Assembly (NCBI GenBank): GCA_902493985.1
Contig: CABURR010000033.1
Coordinates: 1-23,985, forward strand
Length of the DNA: 23,985 nucleotides
Reading direction: 5' to 3'
DNA from: an uncultured Collinsella sp.
Lineage (GTDB): Bacteria > Actinomycetota > Coriobacteriia > Coriobacteriales > Coriobacteriaceae
Part shown: piece by piece, positions 22,620 to 23,985 of the stretch
How positions within the stretch are numbered: the first letter of the stretch is position 1
Layout of the letters: every line of letters starts with the position of its first letter
The notes under the pieces: model-generated
Told to the model about the DNA's origin: nothing
Databases searched by the model: none
Seen by the model: only the letters and a program-made list of their open reading frames with translations
Program-made: the position numbers and the translations under genes

Positions 22620-22916
22620 ATGGAAGAGATGGAAGTCAATCACGTCGACGACATCCACGAGAAGCTGACCGATATGGTGGGCGATCGCGTCAAGGTGAAG
22701 GCCAACATGGGCCGTACCCGCGTCGTCGAGCGCATGGGCACCATCAAGAGCGTCCACCCGGCCGTCTTCATTGTCGAGGTCGACGAGCGTCGCGGCCGCA
22801 AGTCGCGTCAGTCCTACCAGTATATCGATGTGCTCACCGGTCAGGTCGAGCTGTTCGACCCTGAGAGCGGCGAGCATATCTTTACCCCGCTCGGCAATCA
22901 GCTCGAGGAGCACTAA
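22620..22916 (+). CDS. veg: Veg family protein
   Basis: This 98-residue small basic protein belongs to the Veg family (DUF1021), known in Bacillus subtilis as a highly expressed factor that stimulates biofilm genes; its molecular action is not settled. It matches through DIHEKLTDMVGDRVKVKANMGR, VVERMGTIKSVHPAVFIVEVDE and the YQYIDVLTGQVELFDPE block, which looks like a small beta-barrel. The start is ATG 22620, eight bases after GGAGG; the in-frame TTG at 22596 would put that ribosome binding site inside the gene. It lies two bases before ispE, a neighbourhood also found in Bacillus (veg-sspF-ispE). Confidence 0.93.
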   Translation: MEEMEVNHVDDIHEKLTDMVGDRVKVKANMGRTRVVERMGTIKSVHPAVFIVEVDERRGRKSRQSYQYIDVLTGQVELFDPESGEHIFTPLGNQLEEH

Positions 22917-22918
22917 CG

Positions 22919-23815
22919 GTGACCGATCGGTCCCTGACTCTTTCCGCGCCGGCAAAGATTAACCTCTACCTGGGGGTTCATACCGAGCGCGATGACCGCG
23001 GCTACCACAGGGTCGATTCCCTGATGGCAGCCGTCGGTCTTTCCGATACCGTGACGGTCACGCCGGCGCAGGCGCTGACCGTTCAGACGGTTCCGGCATC
23101 AGATTTTCCCATGCAAAAGAATACGGCGTATCGGGCTGCGGCTGCTATGGCCGATCATTATGGTCGCGAGGCAAACATCTGCGTGACGATTGAGAAGCGC
23201 ATTCCATTGTGCGCCGGCTTGGGCGGCCCCTCGACGGATGCGGCCGCGGTCATTGTCGCCTTGGCGGAGCTCTGGGGCATTGATCGCACCGACCCCGCGC
23301 TCGACGACATTGCGCGGGGCATTGGTGCTGACGTCCCGTTCTTTTTGCACGCGAGTCCTGCGTTCTACGTAGGTGGGGGAGACGTGCTGGCAACTGAGTA
23401 CCCCGCGCTGCCCGTGACGCCCGTCGTGCTGGTTAAGCCGCGCGAGGCGAGCGTTTCGACAATTGAGGCCTATCGACGTTTTGACGAGGCCCCGGTGCCT
23501 GCGGACAAGCCCGGCGCGATAGCTTCTGCCTTGCGTGCTGGTGATGCCGAGACGGCATATGCGCTCATCCATAACAACTTGGGTGTCATTTCCGCACAGA
23601 TGGAGCCGCAGATTCAAACGGTTCTCGATTGGCTGCGTAAACAGGACGGAACCGTTGCTGTAGATGTGTGCGGATCGGGTGCCTGCTCGTTTGCCATTTG
23701 CGACACCGCCGCCACGGCCGAAAGGCTTGCCGACGCTGCCCAGCAAAATGGCTGGTGGGCCTGCGCGACTGAGTTTATTCCCAACACGGTTCAAATCGAC
23801 GCGCCAAAGAAATAA
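22919..23815 (+). CDS. ispE: 4-diphosphocytidyl-2-C-methyl-D-erythritol kinase
   Basis: This 298-residue GHMP kinase phosphorylates CDP-methylerythritol in the MEP isoprenoid pathway. SAPAKINLYL holds Lys13 of the active site, the ATP loop is PLCAGLGGPSTDAAA (96-110), and catalytic Asp138 is in IGADVPFFL. The ATP loop has Pro in place of the usual Gly or Ala of GLGGGSSDAA. The C-terminal CGSGACSFAI loop is intact. The start is GTG two bases after the veg stop, with GAGGAG in the veg 3' end as ribosome binding site, so the two are coupled. It is followed by tRNA-Pro. Confidence 0.95.
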   Translation: MTDRSLTLSAPAKINLYLGVHTERDDRGYHRVDSLMAAVGLSDTVTVTPAQALTVQTVPASDFPMQKNTAYRAAAAMADHYGREANICVTIEKRIPLCAGLGGPSTDAAAVIVALAELWGIDRTDPALDDIARGIGADVPFFLHASPAFYVGGGDVLATEYPALPVTPVVLVKPREASVSTIEAYRRFDEAPVPADKPGAIASALRAGDAETAYALIHNNLGVISAQMEPQIQTVLDWLRKQDGTVAVDVCGSGACSFAICDTAATAERLADAAQQNGWWACATEFIPNTVQIDAPKK

Positions 23816-23850
23816 AAATTTCTCTAGCACGCGGCGAAAATCTTTGTTAC

Positions 23851-23856
23851 TATAGT
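23851..23856 (+). promoter_or_regulatory. -10 box of tRNA-Pro promoter
   Basis: TATAGT ends nine bases before the first tRNA base, the right distance for a tRNA promoter. No convincing -35 box is visible at 16-18 bases. Confidence 0.5.
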
Positions 23857-23864
23857 CGAGCTAA

Positions 23865-23941
23865 CGGGTTGTGGCTCAGTTTGGTAGAGCACTGCGTTCG
23901 GGACGCAGGGGTCGCTGGTTCAAATCCAGTCAACCCGACCA
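23865..23941 (+). tRNA. tRNA-Pro(CGG)
   Basis: A 77-base cloverleaf: acceptor CGGGTTG with CAACCCG, D arm GGCTCAGTTTGGTAGAGC, anticodon stem CTGCG/CGCAG with loop TTCGGGA (anticodon CGG), T arm CTGGTTCAAATCCAG, discriminator A and encoded CCA. A strong terminator follows. CGG decodes CCG, a frequent codon in this GC-rich genome. Confidence 0.97.
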
Positions 23942-23951
23942 GAGCATGAGG

Positions 23952-23980
23952 AGGGACCGCTTCTTGCGGTCCCTTTTTTT
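23952..23980 (+). terminator. Rho-independent terminator of tRNA-Pro
   Basis: AGGGACCGC (23952-23960) pairs perfectly with GCGGTCCCT (23966-23974) around TTCTT, followed by six further T. It lies eleven bases after the tRNA. Confidence 0.96.
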
Positions 23981-23985
23981 AGCTA

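Noticed and set aside
1..23985. Prophage, IS element, CRISPR array or toxin-antitoxin system
   Set aside because: No integrase, transposase, regularly spaced repeats, or paired small genes of that kind are seen.

Overview
The window looks like about 24 kb of chromosome from a high-GC, Gram-positive-type gut actinobacterium of the Coriobacteriia, most likely Collinsella or a close relative. This is an inference from strong G/C-ending codons, AGGAGG-type ribosome binding sites, and the mix of actinobacterial and Firmicute-like genes and gene orders (murI-rph-rdgB, veg-ispE). No 16S gene or other decisive marker is present. Nearly all of the window is housekeeping sequence. I see no phage, IS element, integrase or CRISPR array.

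Layout. (1) 1-2318: groES-groEL chaperonin pair with a palindromic leader and a strong terminator. (2) 2394-4331, minus strand: a lone 645-residue protein with an alanine-rich N-terminus, a TerB/DjlA-like acidic-loop region and a long C-terminal region I cannot name. It is the most accessory-looking gene here. (3) 4423-8944: a riboflavin uptake unit made of promoter, FMN riboswitch, ribU, a fused two-domain EcfA ATPase and ecfT, followed by two tandem pyridoxamine-phosphate-oxidase-fold proteins. (4) 8982-14090: a hairpin, a candidate ArgR box and argC-argJ-argB-argD, which together make ornithine from glutamate by the acetyl-recycling route. (5) 14091-14965: a gene-poor stretch with an imperfect inverted-repeat pair, a partial tandem duplication ending in the 3' end of a minus-strand tRNA-Val, a GC-rich palindrome cluster, and the tRNA-Val itself. 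(6) 14966-16896: asnB with a terminator. (7) 16959-22489: murE (motif resembling the Lys type), a HAD phosphatase, murI, rph, rdgB and dtd, mostly codirectional with short gaps that contain several RNA hairpins. (8) 22523-23980: a strong promoter with an early terminator-like hairpin, veg, ispE, then tRNA-Pro(CGG) with its own terminator.

How the genes fit together. In the riboflavin block, FMN binding should hide the ribU ribosome binding site, because the 3' side of helix P1 runs into it. ribU, ecfA and ecfT overlap at their stop/start codons, so S component and energizing module are co-expressed. The arg operon has a cyclic-pathway ArgJ and an ArgB with the N-terminal helix typical of arginine-inhibited enzymes, plus a plausible ArgR site. 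murE and murI supply peptidoglycan precursors; rdgB and dtd remove damaged nucleotides and mischarged D-aminoacyl-tRNAs.

The items most worth following up are the unknown TerB-like protein, a potentially pseudoknotted leader before rdgB, the inverted-repeat element and the duplicated tRNA-Val end near 14.2-14.7 kb, and a ~33-residue insertion in ArgD.
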